Counted from the first letter of the stretch, positions 5,633 through 13,186 are shown. The stretch: 16,846 nt of DNA from Synechococcales cyanobacterium PMM_0002 (GCA_949127925.1 CASBQX010000170.1:1-16846), one strand, 5' to 3'. Program-made: numbers and translations. The notes: generated from the sequence alone by a model not told the origin.

Positions 5633-7069
5633 CTAAGCCACCATTTCTTTAGACGGGGGGGCTTCCTCTACGGTCGCAGGAGCGGGTTCTACCTCTGGCA
5701 AGCCCTTAATCCGCCGATAGAGCTTCACATATTCTTGGGCAGAGTGATCCCAGGCAAAATCTTTCTCCATGCCGCGTTTTTGGAGTTCTTGCCATTTGTC
5801 TTTGTAGTGGTAGCCTTCCCACGCGCGCACCATGCAGGTATATAGGTCGAGGGGTTCGTAGCGATCGAAGCAATAGCCAGTTCCGGTGTGGTTGTTCGGA
5901 TCATTGTGCGTGACCGTGTCTACTAAGCCACCTGTGCGGCGCACAATCGGCACCGATCCATAGCGCATGGCGATCATCTGACTAATGCCACAGGGTTCAA
6001 ACCGCGACGGCATCAAGAAAGCATCGGTGCCAGCATAGACGCGTCGTGCCAGGGTGTCGTTATGCAGCAGATAAACCGCAACGCGACCAGGATGGCGTGA
6101 GGCAATTTGCCAAAGTTCGGTTTCATAGTAGCGATCGCCCGTTCCTAGCACGACTAGCTGAGCGTCTGTATAGGCAATAAAGCGATCGAGCATCTGGATA
6201 ATCAAATCTAGACCCTTCTGCTCAACTAAGCGCGTCACCATTCCCAACAAAAATGCCTGTGAGTTTACCTCTAAGCCCAACTCTTCTTGCAGCACAATTT
6301 TATTGGCATAGCGCTGCTCAATCGTGTCTGCCGAAAAGGGTTGCACAATTTGGCGATCGGTGGCGGGGTTAAACAGCTCCATGTCAATCCCATTCAGAAT
6401 GCCTGACATTCTGCCACCGATAAAGGACAGTAGCCCTTCCAGAGATTCGCCGTACTCTATAGTTTTAATTTGGTCTGCGTAGGTGGGGGACACTGTCGTC
6501 ACGGCATCGGCAAATTGCAGCGCCGCCGCCATCACGTTATGGCCCTGCATGTACCACGGGCACCAGGTCATCTTCTCCAAGCGCCAGCGCCAGGGGCCTT
6601 GATAGGCTAGGTTGTGAATGGTAAATACTGTCGCAATGTCAGGCGATTGATGCATCCACACCGGGATCATGCCCGTGTGCCAGTCGTGACAATGAATGAT
6701 ATCGGGCTTCCAATAGTTCCAGGCAAACTCTGCTGCGCCATTTGAGAAGAACGTGAACCGCCAGTCTTCCCCGTCGCCTCCATAGATCCGCCGGGGTAAA
6801 AAAGATGGGTGGCTGAACAGGTATAGCGGAACGTCGGTACCGGGCAGGACTGCTTCATAGACTTGGAAGCTCTGAAACATGGCATCACCCGACCAAACTG
6901 GCTCTTTAGGGATCTCCATTTTGTCGGGAAGAAAGCCGTAATAGGGCAGGAAAATCCGCACATCGTGCCCCATTCTCTTCAGGATCTTAGCGAGTGCTCC
7001 AACCACATCTCCCATGCCACCCGCTTTGGCTATCGGAGCCGCCTCTGCCGCAACAAACAGAATCCGCAT
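5633..7069 (-). CDS. glgA: Glycogen synthase (ADP-glucose type)
   Basis: The enzyme transfers glucose from ADP-glucose to the non-reducing end of alpha-1,4-glucan in the cytoplasm, building the carbon store made in light. The 478-residue length is normal for bacterial GlgA (GT5, GT-B fold). The N-terminal ADP-glucose-binding motif is KAGGMGD at 15-21, Met replacing the more common Leu of KxGGL as in cyanobacterial paralogs. Other family blocks include FFSNGAAEFAW, IIHCHDWHTG, VFTIHNLAYQG, GILNGID, MVTRLVEQKG and the C-terminal donor-site block SRFEPCGISQMIAMRYG. The sequence closely recalls Synechocystis GlgA1. The start at 7069 gives the expected N-terminus MRILFVAAEAAP, with GAGAG just upstream. 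It lies 155 bp downstream of hemC on the same strand, probably with its own promoter. A Pro/Glu-rich tail of about 20 residues follows the fold. Confidence 0.97.
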   Translation of the reverse strand: MRILFVAAEAAPIAKAGGMGDVVGALAKILKRMGHDVRIFLPYYGFLPDKMEIPKEPVWSGDAMFQSFQVYEAVLPGTDVPLYLFSHPSFLPRRIYGGDGEDWRFTFFSNGAAEFAWNYWKPDIIHCHDWHTGMIPVWMHQSPDIATVFTIHNLAYQGPWRWRLEKMTWCPWYMQGHNVMAAALQFADAVTTVSPTYADQIKTIEYGESLEGLLSFIGGRMSGILNGIDMELFNPATDRQIVQPFSADTIEQRYANKIVLQEELGLEVNSQAFLLGMVTRLVEQKGLDLIIQMLDRFIAYTDAQLVVLGTGDRYYETELWQIASRHPGRVAVYLLHNDTLARRVYAGTDAFLMPSRFEPCGISQMIAMRYGSVPIVRRTGGLVDTVTHNDPNNHTGTGYCFDRYEPLDLYTCMVRAWEGYHYKDKWQELQKRGMEKDFAWDHSAQEYVKLYRRIKGLPEVEPAPATVEEAPPSKEMVA

Positions 7070-7224
7070 AGTGCTCTCAAATCTCCCCGGAGTATTAGTC
7101 TGTCAATAGCTTGACTGCAAACGGTTGCCGACAGCAAACCTGACACCTAAAACCCTAGCAAGTTTCGGTAACGTTTTTGTAATCTGCCTGAGGGCAAATC
7201 TTAGCTGCTTAAACCGGGCTGACG
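7070..7224 (-). promoter_or_regulatory. hemC-glgA intergenic region, possible glgA promoter
   Basis: The 155-bp gap between two same-strand genes probably contains the glgA promoter. Read on the minus strand, TTGCAG followed 17 bp later by TAATAC could be weak -35/-10 boxes, and a TTGACA lies between them. None is close enough to consensus to be firm. Confidence 0.3.
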
Positions 7225-8184
7225 CTACTGCCGTTGAATTGTGGCAAAGATATCGTCCAAGATGGCTTGAGCACCTCTGGCTCTGAGTTTGTGTGCCAGT
7301 TCAATCCCCAATTGTTCTGCCTCGGTAGCTGCACCAGAAACGACGTCTTGAATGACGGTTTGCCCGTCTAGACTGGCAACTAAGCCTATGAGAGTGAGGG
7401 TGTCGCCAGTGATGACTGTGTTAACGCCAATTGGGACTTGGCACCCCCCTTCTAGTTCATGTAGAAAAGACCGTTCGGCATAGCAGCGGTAGGCCGTTGG
7501 GGTATGTTCTAAGACTTTGAGCAAGGTCAAGATTTCGGCATCGTTGGCGCGGCACTCAATGCCCAACGCCCCTTGCCCAACCGCATGCAGCGAAATATCG
7601 GCAGGAATGGCTTGGTGGATGCGATCGCCCATTCCCAGCCGTTGCAAACCGGCTACGGCCAAAATCAGCGCGTCATAGTCACCGGCATCGAGCTTGGCAA
7701 GGCGGGTGTTGAGGTTGCCGCGAACATCTTTGAAGGCGAGATGGGGATAGTGATGCCGGAGTTGAGCCAGCCGTCGAAGAGACGACGTGCCAATGACGGC
7801 ACCTGCGGGCAGGCTATCGAGCTGCTTGCCGACATGTTTCTCATGCAGCACTAGAGCGTCGGCAGGGTCTTCCCGTTCGGTCACGCAGCCGAGGATTAAC
7901 CCTGGCGGCAAATTAGTCGGCAGATCCTTGAGGGAGTGCACGGCGAAGTCCGTTTCGCCATTTAGCATTCCATCTTCTAATTCCTTGGTGAACAAACCCT
8001 TATCGCCAATTTTTGATAGCGCCACGTCCAGAATCTTGTCACCCTGGGTGCTCATGGTATGAACTTCGAACTTGCGATCGGGAAACGCGTTTTGCAGTTG
8101 CTCTTGAACCCAGTAGGTTTGCACCAAAGCCAGCTGGCTTTTGCGGGACGCAATGCGGATTGTGCGGGGAGGGCTAGCAATCAT
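7225..8184 (-). CDS. hemC: Hydroxymethylbilane synthase (porphobilinogen deaminase)
   Basis: The enzyme joins four porphobilinogen molecules into hydroxymethylbilane, a step in heme and chlorophyll synthesis, in the cytoplasm. From the ATG at 8184 the protein has 319 residues, typical for HemC. Visible motifs are TIRIASRKSQLAL (8-20), the substrate-binding block DFAVHSLKDLPT with catalytic Asp87, IGTSSLRR (131-138), VRGNLNTRL (154-162), and ELEGGCQVPIG, in which Cys248 carries the dipyrromethane cofactor. A frame extension starts with TTG at 8226, but the added 14 residues (MLNVSLFFETLLYK) are not family-like, so I prefer the ATG at 8184; neither start has a strong ribosome-binding site. All key residues are present. 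Confidence 0.97.
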   Translation of the reverse strand: MIASPPRTIRIASRKSQLALVQTYWVQEQLQNAFPDRKFEVHTMSTQGDKILDVALSKIGDKGLFTKELEDGMLNGETDFAVHSLKDLPTNLPPGLILGCVTEREDPADALVLHEKHVGKQLDSLPAGAVIGTSSLRRLAQLRHHYPHLAFKDVRGNLNTRLAKLDAGDYDALILAVAGLQRLGMGDRIHQAIPADISLHAVGQGALGIECRANDAEILTLLKVLEHTPTAYRCYAERSFLHELEGGCQVPIGVNTVITGDTLTLIGLVASLDGQTVIQDVVSGAATEAEQLGIELAHKLRARGAQAILDDIFATIQRQ

Positions 8185-8283
8185 CTTGTAAAGAAGTGTT
8201 TCAAAAAACAGCGAAACGTTAAGCAAATCATCGGCTTCAGCCGTTTACCTAGCTTACCGCAGGGTGCACCTCTAAGGCATGAG

Positions 8284-8325
8284 TGAGGTTTTAGGTTTGA
8301 GGTTTTAGGTTTGAGGTTTTAGGTT
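8284..8325. repeat. Three tandem copies of a 14-bp unit
   Basis: GAGGTTTTAGGTTT occurs three times in succession just upstream of hemC. The bases after it (GAATTTTGAGTTAG, then AATTCAAAAATCAAAACT) are a degenerate, partly inverted continuation. It is non-coding and typical of A+T-rich intergenic repeats in cyanobacteria; copy number may vary between strains. Confidence 0.9.
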
Positions 8326-8421
8326 TGAATTTTGAGTTAGGCGGTCAATTCAAAAATCAAAACTAAAATAAGTTCTGATTGTTACGGATTATGGATTTAA
8401 TCAGATCGGGAATTTGATTGC

Positions 8422-8453
8422 TGGTAGGGGCGAACGGCCGTTCGCCCCTACCA
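8422..8453. repeat. Perfect 32-bp palindrome
   Basis: The left half TGGTAGGGGCGAACGG (8422-8437) is followed immediately by its exact reverse complement (8438-8453), with no spacer. This core resembles a palindromic repeat (GTAGGGGCGAACGG and its complement) that I recall as dispersed in many cyanobacterial and other genomes. It lies between the divergently oriented 3' end of the gene at 8484 and the 5' side of hemC. It could act as a terminator for the minus-strand gene that ends at 8484 or be a REP/MITE-like element. No transposase is nearby. Confidence 0.85.
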
Positions 8454-8483
8454 AAGAATGGCGGAGTTATTTAATTCTGATTA

Positions 8484-9311
8484 TTAAGGCTCTATTTCTC
8501 GTCCTTTGCGACGCTGTTGAATCGTCATTAATTCTTCGAGTCCAGGAGCCTCGGGGGTAGCCGCCTGGGACAAATGGGGATCGCCCAGCGGTAGCGGATG
8601 GTTACCCGGCATGATGGTGATATCGAGATGCGTGATCCCTGGCAATAGCGGCACCGTCGGCTGTGACTGGAGGCCGAGAGCTGAGCGGCGATCGCCTCCC
8701 GGCTGGCTGATGGCCGTCTGTAGCGCTAGGGGCGAGATCGGTTTGGGCAGCACCTGAATGGGTCGCTCATCTGCTGCTAAATCGTTTGCTGCTAAATCGT
8801 CGGGATTGTCGAAGTTGAAAGAATTCTCGAAGTCGAAGGGATTCTCGAAGTCGAAGGAATTGACGGAATCATCGAGTAGGTGTGAATCTGACCTGTTTTC
8901 CTTAAAGTGCTGAGACAGCACCAGAGAGCCAACTCCACAGCTGATGGCGATCGCGCCAAATAGCCAAACGGGAGATATGGGGTCTTCGACCGAAGTGGCG
9001 GATGCTCGTAATGTCTCGGCTTCCTCCTGCACCGCTGAGGTCAGGGGTTTTTGCGCAGACAATTCTGGATCCATTAGCTCAGTCACCGCAATTCCAGCTG
9101 TTAGCAGCAGCGTCACCCAAATTCCACTCCACAGCAGCAGGGGATGCCGCTCTAAAAGCTGACTCCCTAGGCCGAGAATCAGCTGCCATAGAGGCTCTGG
9201 CAGTGAGGCGTCCAGAGGCTCTTCTGCGTATATAGCCGATTGAATGTCTTCCCAATTGTCGGTGTGTGGAGCCTCCTCACGAGTCCACCCGACCCTGTCA
9301 TGTTGAGCCAT
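8484..9311 (-). CDS. Unrecognised two-helix membrane protein with internal repeats
   Basis: I do not recognise this 275-residue protein. It has a soluble N-terminal part, a membrane helix at about 58-76 (LLLWSGIWVTLLLTAGIAV), a loop of about 36 residues and a second helix at about 113-134 (ISPVWLFGAIAISCGVGSLV). The remaining tail of about 140 residues is acidic, then proline-rich. The tail contains FDFENPFDFENSFNFDNP, encoded by three tandem 18-bp units at 8805-8858, next to two 15-bp units at 8772-8801. A TTG-started extension to 9368 is possible, but I prefer the ATG at 9311 because the extra residues look non-coding. Neither start has a clear ribosome-binding site. It reads away from psaE and contains GCGATCGC octamers. 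Confidence 0.65.
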   Translation of the reverse strand: MAQHDRVGWTREEAPHTDNWEDIQSAIYAEEPLDASLPEPLWQLILGLGSQLLERHPLLLWSGIWVTLLLTAGIAVTELMDPELSAQKPLTSAVQEEAETLRASATSVEDPISPVWLFGAIAISCGVGSLVLSQHFKENRSDSHLLDDSVNSFDFENPFDFENSFNFDNPDDLAANDLAADERPIQVLPKPISPLALQTAISQPGGDRRSALGLQSQPTVPLLPGITHLDITIMPGNHPLPLGDPHLSQAATPEAPGLEELMTIQQRRKGREIEP

Positions 9312-9662
9312 ACAGATGCCGACCCATACAGATGTATTTATAGACTTCCTTTCGCTAATTCTAGGCAAATCTTGACCTGTCGGCAGGAAAATTTGCCTAA
9401 CTTCTTTACCAATCTTATTTTGTTATTTTGCCTTGTTATTTTGCCTTTTTTGCTCTGCCAGAGTGATATGTCAGTGGTTGCCCAGACAAAACAGCCCCAA
9501 AATAGCCCCAAAACTAGTTCAAAAGTCCTAATTCTATTCTCCCTGGAGGCAGCTCTTATGGTGTGTTGGCAATAAAACTTAAAGAGTAACCCGATGGGAT
9601 TATTGCCCTGGGGTAGTACGCTGAAATCAAGCTGTGACCAGTTAGTGTAAGGAATAGAACTC
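9312..9662. promoter_or_regulatory. Upstream region of psaE with hairpin and short repeats
   Basis: This 351-bp A+T-rich gap holds the divergent promoters of psaE and the minus-strand membrane protein. Visible elements are a nested hairpin at 9362-9399 and a doubled 13-bp TTGTTATTTTGCC (9420-9445). An 11-bp unit AGCCCCAAAAT, doubled apart from its last base, starts at 9493. A ribosome-binding site AAGGA lies 9 nt before the psaE ATG. I could not fix -35/-10 boxes. Two opposite-strand frames here are too poor to be genes. Confidence 0.5.
9362..9399 (+). other. Nested inverted repeat in the psaE upstream region
   Basis: TAGGCAAAT (9362-9370) and ATTTGCCTA (9391-9399) are perfect 9-bp arms. Between them CCTG and CAGG (9376-9379, 9384-9387) close a tetraloop TCGG. 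This could be an operator for a dimeric regulator or an RNA structure in a long psaE leader; the role is unknown. Confidence 0.5.
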
Positions 9663-9914
9663 ATGGTTCAACGCGGTTCTAAAGTTCGGATTCTTCGTCA
9701 AGAGTCTTATTGGTATAACGATGTTGGCACCGTTGCCACGGTAGACCAAAGCGGGATCAAATACCCTGTGATTGTGCGGTTTGACAGCGTCAATTACAAC
9801 GGTTCTAGCGGCAACGCAGGCGGCGTTAACACCAATAATTTTGCTCTCAGCGAACTAGAAGAAGTTGCGCCTCCTGCTGCCAAGGCGGCCAAGGCTCCTG
9901 CCAAAGCGGGTTAG
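9663..9914 (+). CDS. psaE: Photosystem I reaction centre subunit IV (PsaE)
   Basis: This peripheral stromal/cytoplasmic subunit of photosystem I helps dock ferredoxin and supports cyclic electron flow. The 83-residue protein begins MVQRGSKVRILRQESYWYND, the classic PsaE start. It continues through the SH3-like beta barrel (VGTVATVDQ, YPVIVRFDSVNYNG) to the family block NTNNFALSELEEV. A short Ala/Lys/Pro-rich tail (about 68-83) extends beyond the core and is variable in the family. AAGGA 9 nt upstream supports the ATG. It is monocistronic: the next gene has its own strong ribosome-binding site after a 108-bp gap. Light-dependent expression is expected for photosystem genes, but the sequence does not show it directly. 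Confidence 0.98.
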   Translation: MVQRGSKVRILRQESYWYNDVGTVATVDQSGIKYPVIVRFDSVNYNGSSGNAGGVNTNNFALSELEEVAPPAAKAAKAPAKAG

Positions 9915-10022
9915 GTTTTTAGGGAGCTAACTCAGTTTCGTAAGATGGGTTGGTGAGGCATGTGCTGAGTCAGTGGATGCCTCGTTAATCCTTTCGTTGT
10001 GAATGTCTCACGGGGAGCATCT

Positions 10023-10856
10023 GTGCCCGAACTGCCAGAAGTAGAAACTGTTCGACGAGGATTAAACCGAGTCACCCTGAATCAAGCCATTTTGGGGGGA
10101 GACGTCTTGCTAGAGCGAACGGTGGCGGCTTCGGCGGCAGGTTTTTTGGACGGGCTACAGGGTGGGGCGATCGCCCAATGGCATCGCCGGGGCAAGTATT
10201 TGTTGGCAGAATTAGCGCCGGGGCAGGCGGGGTATCTGGGTGTGCACCTGCGAATGACGGGGCAGTTGCTGTGGATGCAGCAAGACGAACCGCTGCAAAA
10301 GCACTGTCGGGTGCGCTTGTTTTTTGGCCATAACCAGGAGCTACGGTTTGTCGATCAGCGGACGTTTGGGCAAATGTGGTGGGTGCCCCCCGGAGTCGCA
10401 CCTGAGAGCGTGATCACAGGGCTGCGATCGCTTGGCCCAGAACCGCTATCTGAGGACTTCACCGTAGCCTACTTGACCACCCAGCTCCAGCGCCGCCAGC
10501 GACCCATTAAAAACGCCCTGTTGGATCAGTCCCTAGTGGCTGGGATTGGCAATATTTATGCCGACGAAGCTTTGTTCCTCAGCGGCATTCGCCCCCAAAC
10601 CTACTGCGTAAACTTGAAACCCCAGGATTTCAAACGGCTGCACGCCGCAATTGTGCAGGTGCTAGAGACGGCGATCGCGGCTGGAGGCACCACATTCAGC
10701 GATTTTCGCGATATTCAAGGCGTCAACGGCAACTACGGCGGCGTCGCCTGGGTCTATGACCGAGAGAAACAGCCTTGCCGCATCTGTGCCACCCCAATCG
10801 AACGGCTTAAATTAGCAGGGCGATCGGCTCACTATTGCACCACTTGTCAGCGCTAA
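10023..10856 (+). CDS. mutM: Formamidopyrimidine-DNA glycosylase
   Basis: This bifunctional base-excision repair enzyme removes 8-oxoguanine and formamidopyrimidines and cuts the strand at the abasic site. I start it at the GTG at 10023, not at the upstream GTG at 9999. This gives PELPEVETV directly after the initiator, so the catalytic Pro2 and Glu3 become N-terminal after Met removal, and GGGGAG sits 5 nt before it. The protein is then 277 residues, normal for Fpg. Lys58 in RRGKYL is the conserved lysine. HLRMTGQL, the LLDQSLVAGIGNIYADEALF block (helix-two-turn-helix) and a C-terminal zinc finger (Cys252, Cys255, Cys272, Cys275) are all intact. The stop codon overlaps the stop of the opposing gene by 4 bp. 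Placement after psaE fits repair of oxidative damage but is not proof of linkage. Confidence 0.97.
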   Translation: MPELPEVETVRRGLNRVTLNQAILGGDVLLERTVAASAAGFLDGLQGGAIAQWHRRGKYLLAELAPGQAGYLGVHLRMTGQLLWMQQDEPLQKHCRVRLFFGHNQELRFVDQRTFGQMWWVPPGVAPESVITGLRSLGPEPLSEDFTVAYLTTQLQRRQRPIKNALLDQSLVAGIGNIYADEALFLSGIRPQTYCVNLKPQDFKRLHAAIVQVLETAIAAGGTTFSDFRDIQGVNGNYGGVAWVYDREKQPCRICATPIERLKLAGRSAHYCTTCQR

Positions 10857-13186
10857 ACCAGCTCAACGGGTTCTGTGACAACATCGGGGGCGGCGTTGAC
10901 CAGTGTTAACAGAGGTCCCGCTTGTTCTTGGCCACTGGTGGCCAGGTCGCTGTGGCAGAGGTAAACGCGATCGCCAGCCCGATAGAGCAAGTCTTGCAGT
11001 TGCCGCCCCAGCCGTTGCTGATCGGCCTCTAGCGCCTCAGCTGCCCCCCACATGCGCCCTGACCACTCTTGTAAAAAGATGGGCGCACCAAACAACGCCC
11101 CGCCTCCGGTGAGCCACAGAGTAGACCCGGCATCTAGCCAAAACTGCCAGCGATGGGCACAGCGGTTGGCTCGATACTGAAAGATCGTGGCTAGGGTGAC
11201 CGCTCGCCGTGCCACCAGCCGCTGAGCCGGATAGGGATCGGCTGTAATGGTGCCTCCGCGTAGGAGTTGAATGAAGCCCTCCACGGAGGATGTCGCGGTC
11301 TCTATGCGGGCTGCTGGGGGCGATGCTGTCCCGCCCTGAACCACTGGCGAACTCGCAGGTAGATTTGGGTCTGGTCTTAGATCTGCGGCTAGATCTGGGG
11401 CTAAATCTGCGGCTAAATCTGCGGCTAGATCTGGGGCTAAATCTAGGGCTAGATCTGGCTGAGTGGCAGCTACTTGGCGCAACCGAGCCTCAACCTCCCA
11501 ATAGTGCTGTGCAGTTTCCATCAGTTCGCGCAGGGCTGCCAGACGGTCGTATGACAGATAGCTGCCGCCTGAGAGAAACTGCTGGATGGCGCGATCGAGC
11601 AGCGTGACGGGGCTGGGGAGCAAGCGCTGCTGTTGCTGGAGCTGCTGAGCCTCGATCCACTGGCGCAGGGCTTCGTAGGCTTGAGTCGCACGATATCCCA
11701 GGCGATCCCAGCGGGGAAAGCTCGTGGCCGGAAGTAGATGGGGATGCTCAAGATCGGGGACAAAGCAGTGATCGACCAGCAGTCCGGCGCGGACTGGATC
11801 AATGGCGGAGTCGAGCGTGCTGGGGGATGGGGGTCGAGGATCAGCTCCAGATGTAGCGGACGCCTCTAGCGCACTCTCACTTCCCAGTTCCCACTGTTTC
11901 GGTTCACTCAGGGGGCGCTGACTCAGCACAATCAGCAATTCGGCGATCGCATCTTGGCTCAGCAGCCGTCCCAGCCCTGGATACACCAAGGCCAGCAGGG
12001 TCAGCAGGGCGCGGATCATTGGGAAGGCGGCGAGGGGTTGCTGGTCGCTGAGTGCCTCCACGGCAATCCCCTTGCGGGTGAGAATCTCGCGCAGGGTATA
12101 GCGGGCGATCGGATCTAGTCCTGGTCCCACAATGGCCACGTCACTCGGTAGCACCTGCCCCCGATGGATCGCATCGGCCACAAATTCGGCGGTGGTGCGC
12201 AGCAGTTGCGCTCTAGATACCGCTTGAATGGACTGGATAGAACTGGGTAGCTGGGGCAGCAGCACAGGTGCCTGCACCCAGGATGCGATCGCTGCTCCCC
12301 ACTCGGTTCCGAGGTTGCCCTCAGGGGGCTGCAACGGCTCAACTTGACAGCGATTGGCCAGCAGGCTCAACTGCTGCGGGTCTGCTCCCAAGCCCAGCCT
12401 CACCGACCCGTTGGCATTATAGGTAAACACACCCGGAATCCCCGCATCTAGCAGCACGGTGAACAGCGTATGGGCGATCGCAGGGTACTCATCTACATCG
12501 TCGGCCAGCACCGCTCGATAGCGATGGCAGAGGTGCTGCCGATACTCAAGATCGGGCAGCAAATAGCGCCAGTACAGCTCCGTTATGATGCCATAGGTCA
12601 ACAGCCCCCGCCCCAGGCACCACTCGCGCCAGTGCAGCAGCGCCTCGCCCATAGACTGCCACAGTTCTGGCGGCTCGTCTTGCCCCGCCAACCCTGCCTG
12701 CAACATCACGGGGATATCCTCGGGCGGCACTCCTGCCAGCGCCGCCAGTTGCAAAATATCTAACAGCCGCCGCACCAGGTAATACTCTGCCACACCCGCT
12801 TGAGCCAGTTTGCCGCTGTCTAAATCGGATCGCCACAGCCGCGTCGCTAGCGCTTGCTCCGTTTCGGGCCGAAGCCGCACCGGGAACTGCGATCGCAATC
12901 CTAAGCGTTTGACCAGCAGCGGATAAAACAAGATCACTTCATCTTGAAAAAACCCGAGTGGAGTAGACGAATCGAAGGAAAACCGACCCCGACTGGCCGC
13001 CGCGATTCGATCGGCTAGCTCGATCCGATTGTCCCCCATGGCCGCAAAAACTAGTGCCGGGGGCAAGGGCGATGGGCGCGGTGGCGCAGGAGCGGACTCT
13101 GCCTGCTGGCAAAACAGCTCAACCAATCGGCTCGTTTTGCCACTGCGAGTAGAGCCAGCAATCCAAATGGAATCAGAAAGTACCAA
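10853..13186 (-). CDS. SF1-helicase/AddB-like P-loop protein, function uncertain
   Basis: The 777-residue protein has an N-terminal Walker A GSTRSGKTSRL (11-21) and a Walker-B-like VLADDVDEYPAI (226-237). This arrangement recalls UvrD/AddB-type superfamily 1 helicases, which cyanobacterial annotation often calls 'recombinase family protein' or UvrD-like. Helicase motifs III-VI are not obvious to me and no iron-sulfur nuclease cysteines are seen, so it may be an inactive or structural partner, as AddB is to AddA. The only start that keeps the P-loop is the TTG at 13186; it lacks a good ribosome-binding site, and an in-frame stop lies just upstream. About residues 575-603 are an Asp-Leu-Ala-x repeat encoded by a 12-bp tandem repeat. 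The 3' end overlaps mutM by 4 bp. Gln/Leu-rich stretches near 505-515 also vary in such proteins. Confidence 0.7.
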   Translation of the reverse strand: MVLSDSIWIAGSTRSGKTSRLVELFCQQAESAPAPPRPSPLPPALVFAAMGDNRIELADRIAAASRGRFSFDSSTPLGFFQDEVILFYPLLVKRLGLRSQFPVRLRPETEQALATRLWRSDLDSGKLAQAGVAEYYLVRRLLDILQLAALAGVPPEDIPVMLQAGLAGQDEPPELWQSMGEALLHWREWCLGRGLLTYGIITELYWRYLLPDLEYRQHLCHRYRAVLADDVDEYPAIAHTLFTVLLDAGIPGVFTYNANGSVRLGLGADPQQLSLLANRCQVEPLQPPEGNLGTEWGAAIASWVQAPVLLPQLPSSIQSIQAVSRAQLLRTTAEFVADAIHRGQVLPSDVAIVGPGLDPIARYTLREILTRKGIAVEALSDQQPLAAFPMIRALLTLLALVYPGLGRLLSQDAIAELLIVLSQRPLSEPKQWELGSESALEASATSGADPRPPSPSTLDSAIDPVRAGLLVDHCFVPDLEHPHLLPATSFPRWDRLGYRATQAYEALRQWIEAQQLQQQQRLLPSPVTLLDRAIQQFLSGGSYLSYDRLAALRELMETAQHYWEVEARLRQVAATQPDLALDLAPDLAADLAADLAPDLAADLRPDPNLPASSPVVQGGTASPPAARIETATSSVEGFIQLLRGGTITADPYPAQRLVARRAVTLATIFQYRANRCAHRWQFWLDAGSTLWLTGGGALFGAPIFLQEWSGRMWGAAEALEADQQRLGRQLQDLLYRAGDRVYLCHSDLATSGQEQAGPLLTLVNAAPDVVTEPVELV
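11378..11461. repeat. 12-bp in-frame minisatellite (DLAx coding)
   Basis: Six whole units and one partial unit of TARATCTGSGGC-type sequence (for example TAGATCTGGGGC, TAAATCTGCGGC) lie in tandem, with a more degenerate unit just before 11378. Being a multiple of three, the array stays in frame in the minus-strand gene and encodes Asp-Leu-Ala-Ala/Pro tetrads. Units differ at two or three positions, so it is not a recent expansion of one unit. Confidence 0.9.

Noticed and set aside
5641..5700. Frameshifted extension of glgA
   Set aside because: The Pro/Glu-rich tail is simply a variable C-terminus after the complete glycosyltransferase fold.
8185..8226. TTG-started N-terminal extension of HemC
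   Set aside because: The 14 extra residues are unlike HemC N-termini and the start is a weak TTG; the ATG at 8184 gives the usual length.
9240..9575. Plus-strand frame of 111 residues upstream of psaE
   Set aside because: It overlaps the 5' end of the minus-strand membrane protein and the regulatory gap. It lacks a ribosome-binding site and has no recognisable family features.
9338..9664. Minus-strand frame of 108 residues across the psaE upstream region
   Set aside because: It begins inside the psaE start codon on the opposite strand, covers the repeats and hairpin, and shows no protein-like conservation cues.
9999..10022. Upstream GTG start of mutM
   Set aside because: It would bury the catalytic Pro2; the GTG at 10023 has a strong GGGGAG 5 nt upstream and places Pro second.
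11378..11461. CRISPR-like array
   Set aside because: Units are contiguous 12-mers without spacers, inside a coding frame, and no cas genes are nearby.
11290..11607. Plus-strand frame opposite the minisatellite
   Set aside because: Its open length is produced by the in-frame repeat (Leu/Asp/Gly-rich shadow) of the minus-strand gene.
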